A DNA stretch of 57,718 bases. Origin: Ophiocordyceps camponoti-saundersi (nom. inval.). Lineage: Eukaryota; Ascomycota; Sordariomycetes; Hypocreales; Ophiocordycipitaceae. This document shows, piece after piece, positions 35,200 through 45,999 of this stretch. Numbering within the stretch: position 1 is the stretch's first letter; the number at the start of each line of letters is the position of its first letter. Where the stretch lies: assembly GCA_003339415.1 (NCBI GenBank), contig PDHQ01000225.1, positions 1-57,718 on the forward strand, in the 5' to 3' direction. The notes beneath the pieces were generated by a model. That model made no database searches. It was not told the DNA's origin and saw only the letters and a list, made by a program, of their open reading frames with translations. The translations under genes were made by a program, and so were the position numbers.

Positions 35200-38100
35200 A
35201 TCTATAATTATATCTTCTATACCGATCTACTATAGATTAAAGAAGCCTATCTAATACCTCTAGATAATTTATTTATATCGTAAATTAATATACTTAGTAC
35301 GTGCCTTATTAAGCGGGTTAATTATAGCTAACCTCACGTTCTAGCTATTAGTAAATATTACGAGAGGCCTCTTTTATTCGTAGCTAGCGTTTCGAATAAT
35401 ATTAGAGAGCTAGATCGTTATAAGCTTAGCGGGTATAAGAGCTATAAATTTAGCCTCTATACTGCTTATTATAATAAGAGTCTAACGCTTTAAGCGCTAC
35501 GTAATAGGGCTACTAGCGAGGAAGATAACGAACCCGGCCGTTAAGGCGCGGGTTACCTAATTATCCGCGAACGATACGTCGGAATAGACGCGAAGTTAAA
35601 GGTCCTTACTATATATTACTCCTCTAAATATAATACTAAGAGATAGCGTGCCGCGTAGATAGCGGAAAAGGTACTTTATCGTAGCTAAATAGGCGTAAGT
35701 TAGATAAGAATTTACTTCTAATAGCTTCTTAACGCTATACGTAATATTAGGCCTTATACTTAGGGCTAGCTAATTTAAGCTGCCTATTCGTTTTTACTAT
35801 ATCGTAGCCTTTATCGCGATCTCGGCCTTTTTCTAATCGTAAGGAATTATATATTTCGTTAGCTACGGCGTTTTCGTAAGCTTTAAATTATCGGTATCGA
35901 ATAGCTTAAGAATCTTACGGGCGAAGGAGGTTTAATATACTTAAATAGTTCGGGCCTAACGATCGCGATTAAACTTAAGGCTAAGGAATTCCTAAGGTTC
36001 TCTAAGGTATTTAACCTTATATAATTTATCGAGAATTACGGCCTTATTATTAATCTATACTTATATTAGTGCGGTAAGGAGGATATCGTCTATATAAAGA
36101 ACGAGGAGGCTACTATCGGCGTAGCGATAAAGGTATAACTTAAAGTCGAGTTATTTAAATCCGCGACTAGCTAGATCTTTAGCTATACGCTCGAACTACT
36201 AGCGCGGCGAGGCACGATAGCTATAAAGAGCCCTCTTTAGTCGGCAAACGCGGCCTAACTTATCCTTAAAGCTATAAGGCTACTCGATAAAGATATCTTC
36301 GTCTAATTTAGCGTTAATAAAGGTATTTATAATATTAAACTTTACTTATTTAAGGTCCTACGTTATAATAAGAGTAAGGAAGATTTGTACGGACGACTAA
36401 TATATTATAATAGTATATAAGTCCTCGATAGGTTAATCTATAAGATTACGATCTCCGCGAATAACCTAGCGGGCCTTCGCTATCGGATCTACGCCTTTAA
36501 TCGGCTTCTTTATAAATACCTAATACTTTAGAAGGGTTTTAGTATCGTAAGGCTTAGGAACGAGCTCCTAAGCGCCCTCCTAATATAGCTTATTAAGTTC
36601 TTTCTTTATCGCAGGCACCTAATATTTATCGAATTCGGGTAGCTTCTTCGTAGTACGATAATTACTTAAGGTATAACCTATAAAGGTTTCCGTAGCTAGA
36701 GCTAAGAGAATTATTATAGGCGCTTAATTAATATATTCGTCCTTATCGGCGAAGGAAACGTATAGCGAAGAGGGTTTAAGAACGCTAGCTAAATTAGCTT
36801 ATATAAGCCTCTTCGAATATCTCGTTAGCTCGGTGCCGTAGAGTTCTTCTATTAAATAACGCTTACGGCGTTATATTAATTCTATTAAGATAGAAGATAG
36901 TATTAATACCTCGCGCTCGCGTAAATATTAAAAAGGTCGTTTTTTAGGTATTAGATCGGTTAGCCGAAAGTTCTATAAGTTACTAGCTAATTCGTTAAGA
37001 TTATTACGATTATTAGTATCGTAAACCTAGCCGCTAGGAAGATTTAAGGTTATAGGCGCTATCGGTAGCAATTATACCTCTTTATTAATTTCCTTAATTA
37101 ATCGAAGAAGCGTATTCCTATCGAAAAACGGGCGCGGTACCTCTCTGCCTCGATAAGGCGTGGGATTTAGTAAGAGAAAGTGCGAAAAGTATCCCTCGGG
37201 CGTTTTAAAACGCTCTTTTAATAGCCCTATAAATTCCTCTTAAACGTTCGAATTCGATATATCTAATAATCCGGCTATAGTAGTTAAATATTTCCTCGAT
37301 TATTTAATACTTAATATATTAAAGGACTATAAAACGTTAATACCGCTAGTTTAGCTATAGGAAGTTTTCTCTTTCTCCCTATAAGGAAGAATAATAGGTT
37401 TAAATTCGATAATTTTACCTTTTTCTTCTAAACGAGCCTTAAATTCGACTAATAGGTCCTCTTTAACGGTAGGGGCACCGGTACGATTAATAAAGCGTAT
37501 ATCTCGTGCACGAATAACGATCTCTTAATTAGGAAGCTAAATCTTAAAGATATAGCTATATAGGCCCTTAATGCCGACGAGATAACCCTTCTAGGCTTGA
37601 GGAGCTATTTTTTCAGATCTTACGATCTTCTCTTTCGGCTTCGTTATATATATAGTATAACCCTAGGCGTAAAGGTAGCTAATATTATATTTATAGGGTA
37701 AATTAAGCGTCTTTATAACCCTCTTAAGAGGGCTATCTTTACCTTTCGTAGGCAGTAAATTCGTAACGTACGCTGCTATCGATATATAATACGGCTAGAG
37801 GGTTACGGGAAGCTATATATATAGATAAATAGCTCTTACTATTATTAAAAGCGTTCTGCTAGCTCTCTCTATAAGACCGTTTTATTAAAAGTTATATAGG
37901 GTCGAATAACGTAGAACGAATCTATCCTAAAGAGCCTAGGCCTTAATTACCTCGCTCTTAAACTCTTATACGTTATCGAAAGCTATCGTAGCTATAGGAA
38001 TTCCTCTAGAAAAGGTATTAACCTATCTTTTCTATTTACGAAGAAGCTTAAAAGCCTAACCCTTTAAGTTAGTAGCTATTATCTAGTAGAATCTCGTAAA

Positions 38101-39950
38101 GGCGTCGATTCCGTGCAGAGAATAGCGGGCGCCGCCTATTCCTAGTAGGTTATATTCGATAATATCCTAAAAAATAATATCGAGGAACCTCGTAAGCCTT
38201 ACTAGCGAATCCCTACTAATTATAGTATCGGCTTTAGCAAATTAATAGGCCTCGTACGAAAAGCCTTTAATAGTATTTTTATCGATTAGAATCCCTACTT
38301 TCTAATAGGCTAGGGTTACCTTCTCTTTACCGGCGTATATAAGGCGCTCGTATATAATAGCAAAATTAGCTTTTAAGCCCTTCCTTAGCGATTTATATAG
38401 TAAAGTAGCGAATACCTCGATTACGGTTTAATCGCCGCCTATAGCGGTAATACGAATAACTCGAAGTCGATTATTAAGACGGCAAATACGCTCTTTAGTG
38501 CCTCTTTTAATAAGGAAATTCGTTTTAAGGTCGGCGATAACGCCCTTTTCCTTTAGAACGCTTATACTTATTAAATTCGCTTAAATATTAGGGTAATAAA
38601 AGGCTTACGATAGAATTATCGAATTACCGTTAGGTAGGTTTATCTTAACCTTACCCTCTCCCTAAGGCTATAAATCTCCGCTATTAGCGGCGCGGAAAAG
38701 GTCGATTACGATATTCTTATAGATCTCGATAAACTATTTTAAGTTATTAAATATATAGCCTCCGGCTCTAAAATCGTATATAATATTATCTTAAGTAATG
38801 CTAGGGCTAGTAGCTATAAGTTTATATATCTATTTAGCTTTTATAATAGCTTCTAATACCGCGATCTACTTCTATTAATACTAATCTCTTAGGGGTAAGC
38901 GTAGCTTTAGATATAACCTTTAGTAATTTTCTTCCTTATAAAGCTTACTACCCTTAGGAATAAAGTATCTATAATTAAGATATCGTCCTTTCTAGCTTTC
39001 TTAAGCGGGAGAAGAGGCTCTGCTACTATAATTTCCGCGGCCACGGCCTTTGCCGCGGCCTCGACCTCTTCCTCGGCTATTATCTCGCTTTTTATCTTAC
39101 TTTTTCGTATTCTAATCTACGGAAAAGGTATCCTTTTTCTAATTATCGACGAGCTTAGCGTAATTCTAGAAGAAACCTAAGACCTCGTCCTTCGTCGGGG
39201 GCTTCTATTTAGCTAGCTTATATATCTAATCTTTATATTAGGAAAGTATAACGGTTTTAATAGCGTTAATCGTAGCGCCGATAAACTATTCCTCGTAAGG
39301 TTCCTTTATTATAATATAAAGTTAACTTTATAGGAGATTAAGGTATTTTACGAAAGCACCGAATATTATAAAGTTCTCCGCCTTTATAGTATATATTTCC
39401 TTTATAATTAACGAGAAAATAACTCTCGGAGCTATATTATATTTTTTCTTAATAGCTATAAAGGTTTAATATACTAATTAATTCGAATTCTAGCCGCTAT
39501 TACGAATTCCGAGGATTATCGTAGGTTTGTAATAATATATAATAAGATAACGGTAATAGACTTCCTTATCCTACTATTTCTCTATAGCCTTAATATTTAT
39601 ATCTATAAGTTTGCCGCTATTAGGCTTATTAATATATTAAAGTAATCGAAATTACTTAATTACTATTTTAATTAATATCTCCTAATACTGCTAATTCTCT
39701 TAGCTTTTTAGCTTCTCGATACCTATTAGGATCGCTCCTATCTCTATATTTTTTAATAAGGTTATCGTAACCTTTTTCTATAGCCTAAATAGGCTCCTTA
39801 TTACCTAAATAGGTAGTATTTTCCTTAGCGAAGCTTATCTTAGCTTTTCTTAGCTAAAATAGTCTTCTATAGACCGGGTTAGGTATATTACCTACCTAAA
39901 ATAGTAGCGTCGGTAATATAGTAGCGTCTGCTATAGCTAAGCGGATCCTA
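35200..39950 (-). pseudogene. Dead Copia-3 Gag-Pol polyprotein
   Basis: Read on the minus strand. A basic Arg-Gly repeat of Gag lies at about 39,015-39,085 (RGRGRGRGKGRGRG). The N-terminal reverse transcriptase block at about 36,440-36,600 reads E-G-A-stop-E-L-V-P, then Y-stop-V-F-I-K-K-P, then K-A-R-stop-V-I-R-G, as in copia polymerases with Trp and Gln turned to stops. The catalytic motif V-L-Y-I-D-D-I-L is intact at 36,079-36,102. The order Gag, integrase region, RT toward lower coordinates is the Ty1/copia order. Stops are TAA/TAG at former Trp/Gln codons. I did not locate integrase residues. The limits are approximate. Confidence 0.8.
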
Positions 39951-40023
39951 AATAGGATCTCTTATAAGGAATATCGATTATTATCGTGAAAAACGCGTAA
40001 TTTAGCGCGACGGGCGCATAACC

Positions 40024-40188
40024 TATTAAGGCACGTACGCTATCACGGATCGGGCAGTGATATTGCTAATGCTAAGTCTAACTCTAGTAGCCCCTCTATA
40101 CTAATTTAGTATATCGAATATACTAACCTGACCGGGCTCGAGCCCTAAGTGGGGCATAGCCTAGACATAGGGTATGTCACACATAACA
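40024..40188 (-). repeat. Copia-3 right LTR (5' LTR)
   Basis: A 165-bp partner of 34,881-35,045 with equal length and no indels. It carries 11 of the 15 RIP-type differences. It is followed by the target duplication CTATT and then by un-RIPed unique DNA. Confidence 0.93.
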
Positions 40189-40337
40189 CTATTATATCCG
40201 TAGTCTACGCCTATTATATACGCGCGCGCCCGGAAAGGAGGGGTGGGGGGGCGGTGGACAGCGGACTGGGGGCATTTCCTTCGTGTGATATTATATAATT
40301 AGGGCCCTATAGCCGCTTAGTATTATTATTATAAGTA
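40189..40337. other. Unique host fragment between Copia-3 and the TIR element
   Basis: This un-RIPed 149 bp includes the CTATT duplication and keeps TG/CA (GTGGACAGCGGACTGG, CATTTCCTTCGTGTG). It contains a GC-rich run with eight Gs. It is probably the natural continuation of the RPI 3' flank: excising Copia-3 with one CTATT joins 34,880 to 40,194. No gene is visible. Confidence 0.65.
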
Positions 40338-40443
40338 CGGACGCCGCTCCCGAAAATGTCCGCGCCGCTAGAAAAAGACCCCTATAGGAAAAAAGTAAAA
40401 CTGCATATAAATTAGCAGGGGGGGTACTTTATTAATACGTAGC
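40338..40443 (+). repeat. Left terminal inverted repeat
   Basis: This pairs with 41,986-42,089. Differences are mostly C/T or G/A changes, for example GACGCC against GATTCC and TTATTAATACGTA against TTGTTAATACGTA. A G7 run in this arm matches a C7 run in the other. Confidence 0.9.
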
Positions 40444-41985
40444 CGCTTCTTCCCCCCCTATTTCCTCTTCCTCCCTAGGATCCCTAATTAATCCGATATA
40501 TTACCTCCCTTTATAATAGTTATTCCCTCCCTATAGCCTAATTATCTATTATATATAATAAGGGATCTATTTAATCTAAGCCCTAATCTAATCTTATAGG
40601 AGGTTAGCTTAGGTAGCGTTCTAAACTATAATAGCTTTAGCTTAGCTTTTTAAGGCCCCCTTTTTCGTTATTTTTTTCTTTATCTACGCCTAAGCTAGCT
40701 TAATAGCGTTAAGATTAGGGGAATTAGTATATTAAAGAAGCCGCCAAATATCGTAAAGTTAATATAATCGATATTAAAAAAAGTAATTATATACCGGGGC
40801 CTTATCTTCTTAAATAAGAACCCTAAGTATAATAACTTTAAGCTTTTTCGTAAAAAGAAAAAGCTTAGGTATAAGAATTATCTTTTAATACCGGTATTAA
40901 TTAATACCTCCTTTATTTATTATTTACGATAGCTTCTTATTTTTTTAAGTAAATCTTTATTAAGGTTATTTACTAGGGCGTTATTAAAGATTAAGCTTAC
41001 GTATTCCGTTATTTAATTCCTACTTTTCCTATAATTAAGGCTTTAATTCCTTATTTAATCTCGCGATATCTTTAAAAGTAAGTAGTAATAGAATTAATAT
41101 AAATTTCTAGCCTTAGGGGGTATTAGGTAGCGGATAGATATATTATTTAGCTTCTCTTTTCTTAGTAGCGGTCTTAGGCCCCTAATAATATATAGGACCT
41201 TTATAATTATAGGAAAAACTACCTTAGAATATAAATTCGTTCGATCTTTTTTATCGCTTACGGATATAAGTTTATACGAAGCGTTTTATAAGCGTTTACT
41301 ATATACGATAACCTCCTTAATAGTATAGTAATATTATAAATATCTTATTAGTTTAAATTACCTTTTTCTAATCCTCGAGGGTTTAATTTATATAAGCTAG
41401 GTACTAGTTAAGCTAATCTTTTATTATTTTCTTTATTAGGCCCGGCTTCCTTATAAGCTTTATTTTCTAAAAGCTTACTAATTAAAGGACTTACTATATA
41501 GTTATATATAATATTAGAATTTTATTATTACGAAAAAGCTTTATAAGATTTACGTAATTTAATTCCCTCTTATATTAATTACGCTAAATTATTATTAAAA
41601 GAGCGGTTTAAGTATCGTTTTTTTATTTTATCGGATACCTTAATTAATTAGTATTTTTAAAAAATTCGTTATAAAAGTTAAAAGGGCGTTTTTCGGGCTT
41701 AAAGCCTCGCTAGATCGCTCGAGTATAGGTTTCTAATATCGTATAGGTTAGAATTCCTATAAGAGAGGTGACTTTAGCTATCGAAAAGCCTTATACCTTA
41801 AGGCTAGTAATTAGGGTATAAGTTAAGATATCCCTATTACGGCTTATTATTATAGAAAACGGGCTACCGCTATAGAGGGCGCGGAAAATACTAAAAACGG
41901 TAAAAAATACCGAAAAAGGGTAGGAAAGATAGATATTATACCCTCCTTTACGAGAAGGGGGGGGGGGTAAGGGGTAGAAAGGGGT

Positions 41986-42089
41986 TACGTATTAACAAAG
42001 TACCCCCCCTACTAATTTATATGCAGTTTTACTTTTTTCCTATAGGGGTCTTTTTCTAGCGGCGCGGACATTTTTAGGAGCGGAATCCG
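41986..42089 (-). repeat. Right terminal inverted repeat
   Basis: The reverse complement of 40,338-40,443. Inside it, a run of Gs (41,957-41,967) and a pyrimidine-rich counterpart near 40,450-40,470 suggest weaker similarity continuing inward. Confidence 0.9.
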
Positions 42090-42130
42090 TACGAGTAGAA
42101 GCATACCTCGGAAGCGCCACCCTTATCCGC
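42090..42130. other. Small unique host fragment
   Basis: Forty-one un-RIPed bases (starting with the TA target) lie between the TIR element and the next LTR (GAAGCATACC, GCGCCACCC). Joined to 40,189-40,335 they would restore more of the original locus downstream of the RPI gene. Confidence 0.5.
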
Positions 42131-42296
42131 TATTGAGGGGGGCTAGGAGGTCTATTAACTGACTGCCTGATGCTAGCTGCAGGTCTCTGCTACGTGGCAC
42201 ATATATACTAAATATATATAGTATATAGTAGGGCCTAACCGGGCTCGAACCCTAGTAGGTTATATACCTAGCTTAAGGGGTAAATATCTTATAATA
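42131..42296. repeat. LTR related to Copia-3, partner not seen
   Basis: A 166-bp stretch starts TATTGAGG (TGTTGAGG after undoing RIP) and ends CTTATAATA. Length, both ends and the central CCGGGCTCGAACCCTA (42,239-42,254) match the 165-bp Copia-3 LTR, although most other bases differ. The following bases, CCTCCCCTAAGG, parallel CCGCCCCTGAGG beside the Copia-3 left LTR, so this is the left LTR of a related element. No second LTR is found before X-d begins. The LTR is only lightly RIPed (GACTGCCTGATGC). Confidence 0.72.
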
Positions 42297-42497
42297 CCTC
42301 CCCTAAGGCTAGTAGGCCTATTATAACCTTATTCCTTAATATTCTAAGTATTATAACTTTTCTTATTATTACCTTTATATAAATTAAACTATTATATAAA
42401 CTAATAATATTTATTAAGTAATAAGGTTTTTATTAAGCTTTTTATTATTATCTTATCTATTCTAACTTATTATAAGTTAAAAAAGTCTTATTTATAT
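42297..42497. other. Remnant interior of the Copia-3-related element
   Basis: A 200-bp AT-rich stretch that starts as a copia interior and runs into the X-d tail (AATAATAATATTAATA). The rest of the element is missing or lies beyond the X/LINE nest. No gene. Confidence 0.45.
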
Positions 42498-43218
42498 TAT
42501 TATAATAATAATATTAATATACTAATATATCTTATATAGCTTAGAACTATCCTATATATATTCTAAAAGGGGGAAAAACTAAAAAACTTAAATTAAAACC
42601 CTCTCTTTAAATATTACCTTAGCTTTAAGTTAAACCTTATCTATACCTAGCACTTTATATATTTAATAAATTAAATAATAACTAATAATTAAAAAGCTAA
42701 TATTTTCCTTAAAGCGGACTTTATAATAATAAAAATATATATAAATTAAATCTAATATAAAGTTTATATTGCTTATTTATCCTCTTAGCTATTATTATTA
42801 TTATAAATTAAATTTTAAAATTTAATTAAAATAGCTTTAATAATTTAACTAATTAAGGCTTTATTAATATAATTAAAAAATATATAAAGGTTTTATAATT
42901 TTATAATAAATTTTATAATAGCTAATTTTAAGGAATAGTTAGATTATAATTATAAAGTTATAAATAAGTTAAAAGAAAAGGTTAGGGGAGGTATTATTAT
43001 ATTTACTTTTTAGCGTTTTTACTCTTATTATTATTAAACTTTAGTTAATATTAAAAGAGAAAAAGGGGTAATATATATAAAGTTCCGGTTTATAAACTTC
43101 TAAAGTTAAGAAATATATATATCTTTTATTTAATCTTATACCGCTTTTATTTTAAGGTAAAGTTAACTTTACTTAAGATAAGACTCTTAATAGAGAGGGT
43201 AATAATATAATCTTTTTT
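42498..43218 (-). mobile_element. X-d: 3' part of an X element split by LINE-2
   Basis: Matches X-a from 3,460 to about 4,160 in the same orientation. It ends at AATAATATAATCTTTTTT (43,201-43,218), the target duplication of LINE-2. The same X copy resumes beyond LINE-2 as X-f. Before LINE-2 arrived, X-d and X-f were one X copy. Confidence 0.85.
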
Positions 43219-43599
43219 TAGAGCTTTCTACGATAAATCGCACCCGGAATAGGTATATACTTACGAATAATAGTAAGTTATTTATAGATTCGTAATTAGC
43301 TTAAAAATTCGGCCTTAAGCTATAGCGCTCCCGCCCCTTAACCGAGGTAATAGCGGACGCGAAAGGAGAAAATATAGTAGGAGGAATCTAAATAACCTTT
43401 AAGCGGGATTAGGCGCGGGGCTAGCCGAGTTTACCTATAATCTAGTTAATAATAAACGAAATATAGGAAACTTATAGGAACTTTTTTAAGTTTTTTTTAA
43501 TATTTTAATAAAATAGCTTTATATAACTTTATTAAGCCTTACTCCGGCGGATTAATTTTAACTAATCTAAGCTATAGTAAAATAATATATAGATTAATT

Positions 43600-45100
43600 T
43601 AAATAAGAATTAAAATATATAAAATTAGCTAAAACTAAGGCTTTATATATAAAAAATATTAAATATATTATTATTAAAATTTTATAAAAAGTATTTTTAT
43701 AAATATTATTAATAAATTAAATATTAAAAATATAAATATAAGTTATATTAGCTTTATAACTTTATTTTAAACTAAAAAAATAAATCTTATTTTAATATTA
43801 AAAAGAAAGTATTATATATCTTAATAATATTTTAAATAATATTATTAATAAAACCTTTAAAGATATAATATAAGCTATTAATTATATTTTAAAAATAATA
43901 TTTTACTTAGCTATTTACCGCCTTAATAATAAGGATATAATTATATTTAACTTTAATATTACGAAATTTACTTAAGACCTTTTTTAAGTTAAAACTATTT
44001 TTAAACTAGACGCCGCTATTATTAATTACTTATATAATATTATTATTAAAAGGCTTTCTCCCGCTTTAGCTATAAAAAATTAGAATAATATTATTATAGA
44101 AATTATATAAGTTAATAAAGTTACTATTACTAAGCTTAGAGCTTTAAAAATTATATTAAAAGCTACTTAAATAGCGGTTATTATTAAACTAACTTCTCTT
44201 ACTAATATTAATTAACTTTATAATTATAAATTTATAATAAAAATATAGATTTTTAAAATAAAACTTTTCTTAGATTTTATCTAACTTTACTAATATTATA
44301 ATTACTATTATTTTAATTATCTTACTAAGTTTTATAAATATACTAAGCTTTATAATAAATATAATATTATTATATATAAAACTAAGACTAAATATAAGGT
44401 AAAATAAGATAAGTATTTATATATATATATTTTATATAATAAAAATTACCTAGCTTAGTTAAAGCTATACCTTATAGCTATCTAAGAATAAAATAAAGCT
44501 TATACTTATTATAAATAATAACTTATATAATTTACTAAACTTAATATATAATTAATAATATTTTTTTATATATAATTTACTTAAGAATTAGTCCTTAAGT
44601 CTTTATAATAATTTATTACTAATAGGAAATATTATAAACTTATAAGTAGCTTTTAGCTAAAGCTATCTTTTAAGATATTAATTAGCGGAGATATATTAAA
44701 AGCTATAAGGCGTTAAATTAAGCGTAAAAAGAGTATATCTTTACTAAACTTAAGCTAACTACCTCCTAAGTAAACTTAAAATATAGCAGATATTAATAAA
44801 CTTACCCTTATATTATATTAAATAGATAGCCTTATTAGGATTAATATTAAGCTTTTAACTATATTAGCCTTTATTAAGATTTAAACTAAAGCCGCTATTA
44901 GGGCTTTACGCGAAAATAGCGAAAATATAACTATTACTATTTCTAACTCCTTCTTATATATTTTAAAATCCTTTTTTAGAATATAAATAAGTAACCCAAG
45001 CTAATATAACTAGCCTTTTATAATCTATATAATTATAATATTATTATTTTATAAGAAATAATATATTACTTAAAAGCTAGTCCGCCCTCTCTTAGAACCT
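43600..45100 (+). pseudogene. Dead LINE-2 ORF1 (zinc-knuckle protein)
   Basis: Near 44,290-44,480 Tyr codons keep the C-x2-C-x4-H-x4-C spacing seen in LINE-1. The third knuckle reads N-K-N-Y-L-A-stop-L-K-L-Y, equivalent to G-x-H-x2-W-x3-C. The protein would bind element RNA. The limits are estimates because ATG is gone. A second, non-matching stretch follows before Copia-2. Confidence 0.65.
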
Positions 45101-45437
45101 TCCTTTATAAACTTATCTTTTATAGCGGATAAGCGGCTATATATATTTATAAACGCTATAGAGTTTCGGATTAGTTATTTATTACTAGTAAGGACTAAGC
45201 TAGAGTTAGCTTCGCTTCTAAATTAGAAATTATCTTAATATACTCCCCCTTAAATTAAGCTAGATAAGGCTACCTTTCCCTCTTTTTTAAGTTTAAGCTA
45301 AAAATAAAATAAATCTTTCTTAAGAACTTTAACTTATATTATTTACTATAAAATAGCTATAAATAACGCTCTAATAACGCTAATTAGCTTATCTAAAAAA
45401 CTTTTAAACTTAACCTCTTACTTTTTACTTTTAAAAG

Positions 45438-45867
45438 TATAAGAAATATTAAAATATAATAGTAATTTATAAAAGTAAGGGAGGAGATCTATATATAAGT
45501 TAGATAGGGAAAAGGGGCATATTACGTAAAATATACTATAAGGAAATAAGGTAATAAAAGTAAGGTAAGTTTCGTTAGTATTTTTATTATAATATTTTAA
45601 ATAGGAGCTTTAATAAACTCCTAATCGATATTAGACCGGTTTTAGGAAAAGATTAGATTATATTCGGTCTAATATTAAGTATAAAAGGAAGGTATATATA
45701 AGGGAAGAAACTAGAGAATATATATAAGAATATTTTATATATAAGTAAAGCTTAGAATCTTTTTAATAAATAAGATATAGATAATTATTAAGAATTAAAA
45801 AAAATATATTTTTAGTAATAGTAATTTTTATTAATTCTTATATATATACCGCGAAAGCTAACTAATA
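45438..45867 (+). repeat. Copia-2 5' LTR
   Basis: A 430-bp LTR beginning TATAAGAAAT and ending GCTAACTAATA. It includes TATATATAAGGG (about 45,695), a likely promoter, and it matches 51,332-51,760 throughout. Confidence 0.9.
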
Positions 45868-45999
45868 CTAATTAATAATTAAAATTTAGTTAATTATAAA
45901 TTAATAAGAAATAGAATAATTAACCTTAATAATAGATTTTTACGAAAATAACTATATAAATATAAGTTATAATCGATTTTAAAAAGTTAATATAAAACT

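Larger units (their letters stand above)
34881..40188 (-). mobile_element. Copia-3: Ty1/copia LTR retrotransposon (5,308 bp), RIPed
   Basis: A complete element in reverse orientation, with 165-bp LTRs (34,881-35,045 and 40,024-40,188) and a perfect target duplication CTATT (34,876-34,880, 40,189-40,193). LTR ends are TGTT...AACA, partly RIPed to TATT...AATA. On the minus strand a primer-binding-like GGTTATGCGCCCG follows the 5' LTR (40,011-40,023), and a purine-rich stretch, AGGGGCGG, precedes the 3' LTR (35,046-35,053). Reverse transcriptase motifs place it in copia. It is more GC-rich than Copia-1/2 because its CG, CC and CT words are largely kept and only CA/TG were hit. It separates the RPI gene from its former downstream DNA. 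Confidence 0.93.
40338..42089. mobile_element. TIR DNA transposon (1,752 bp) with ~105-bp inverted repeats and TA target site
   Basis: Left arm 40,338-40,443 and right arm 41,986-42,089 are near-perfect inverted repeats starting CGGACGCCGCTCC / CGGATTCCGCTCC. TA lies outside each end (40,336-40,337 and 42,090-42,091). A TA duplication and this length fit Tc1/mariner-type elements, although the arms are longer than usual for Fot1. The arms keep CA and TG (AAAATGTCCGC, ACTGCATAT) while the interior is heavily RIPed. In the + frame starting at positions divisible by 3, about 41,000-41,700 is largely open with stops at possible Gln/Trp sites. No DDE motif could be read, so the superfamily is uncertain. 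Confidence 0.82.

Noticed and set aside
42239..42254. tRNA gene suggested by GGGCTCGAACCCTA
   Set aside because: Only a T-arm-like core is present. There is no acceptor stem, D-arm or anticodon arm at the right distances, and the sequence lies in an LTR.
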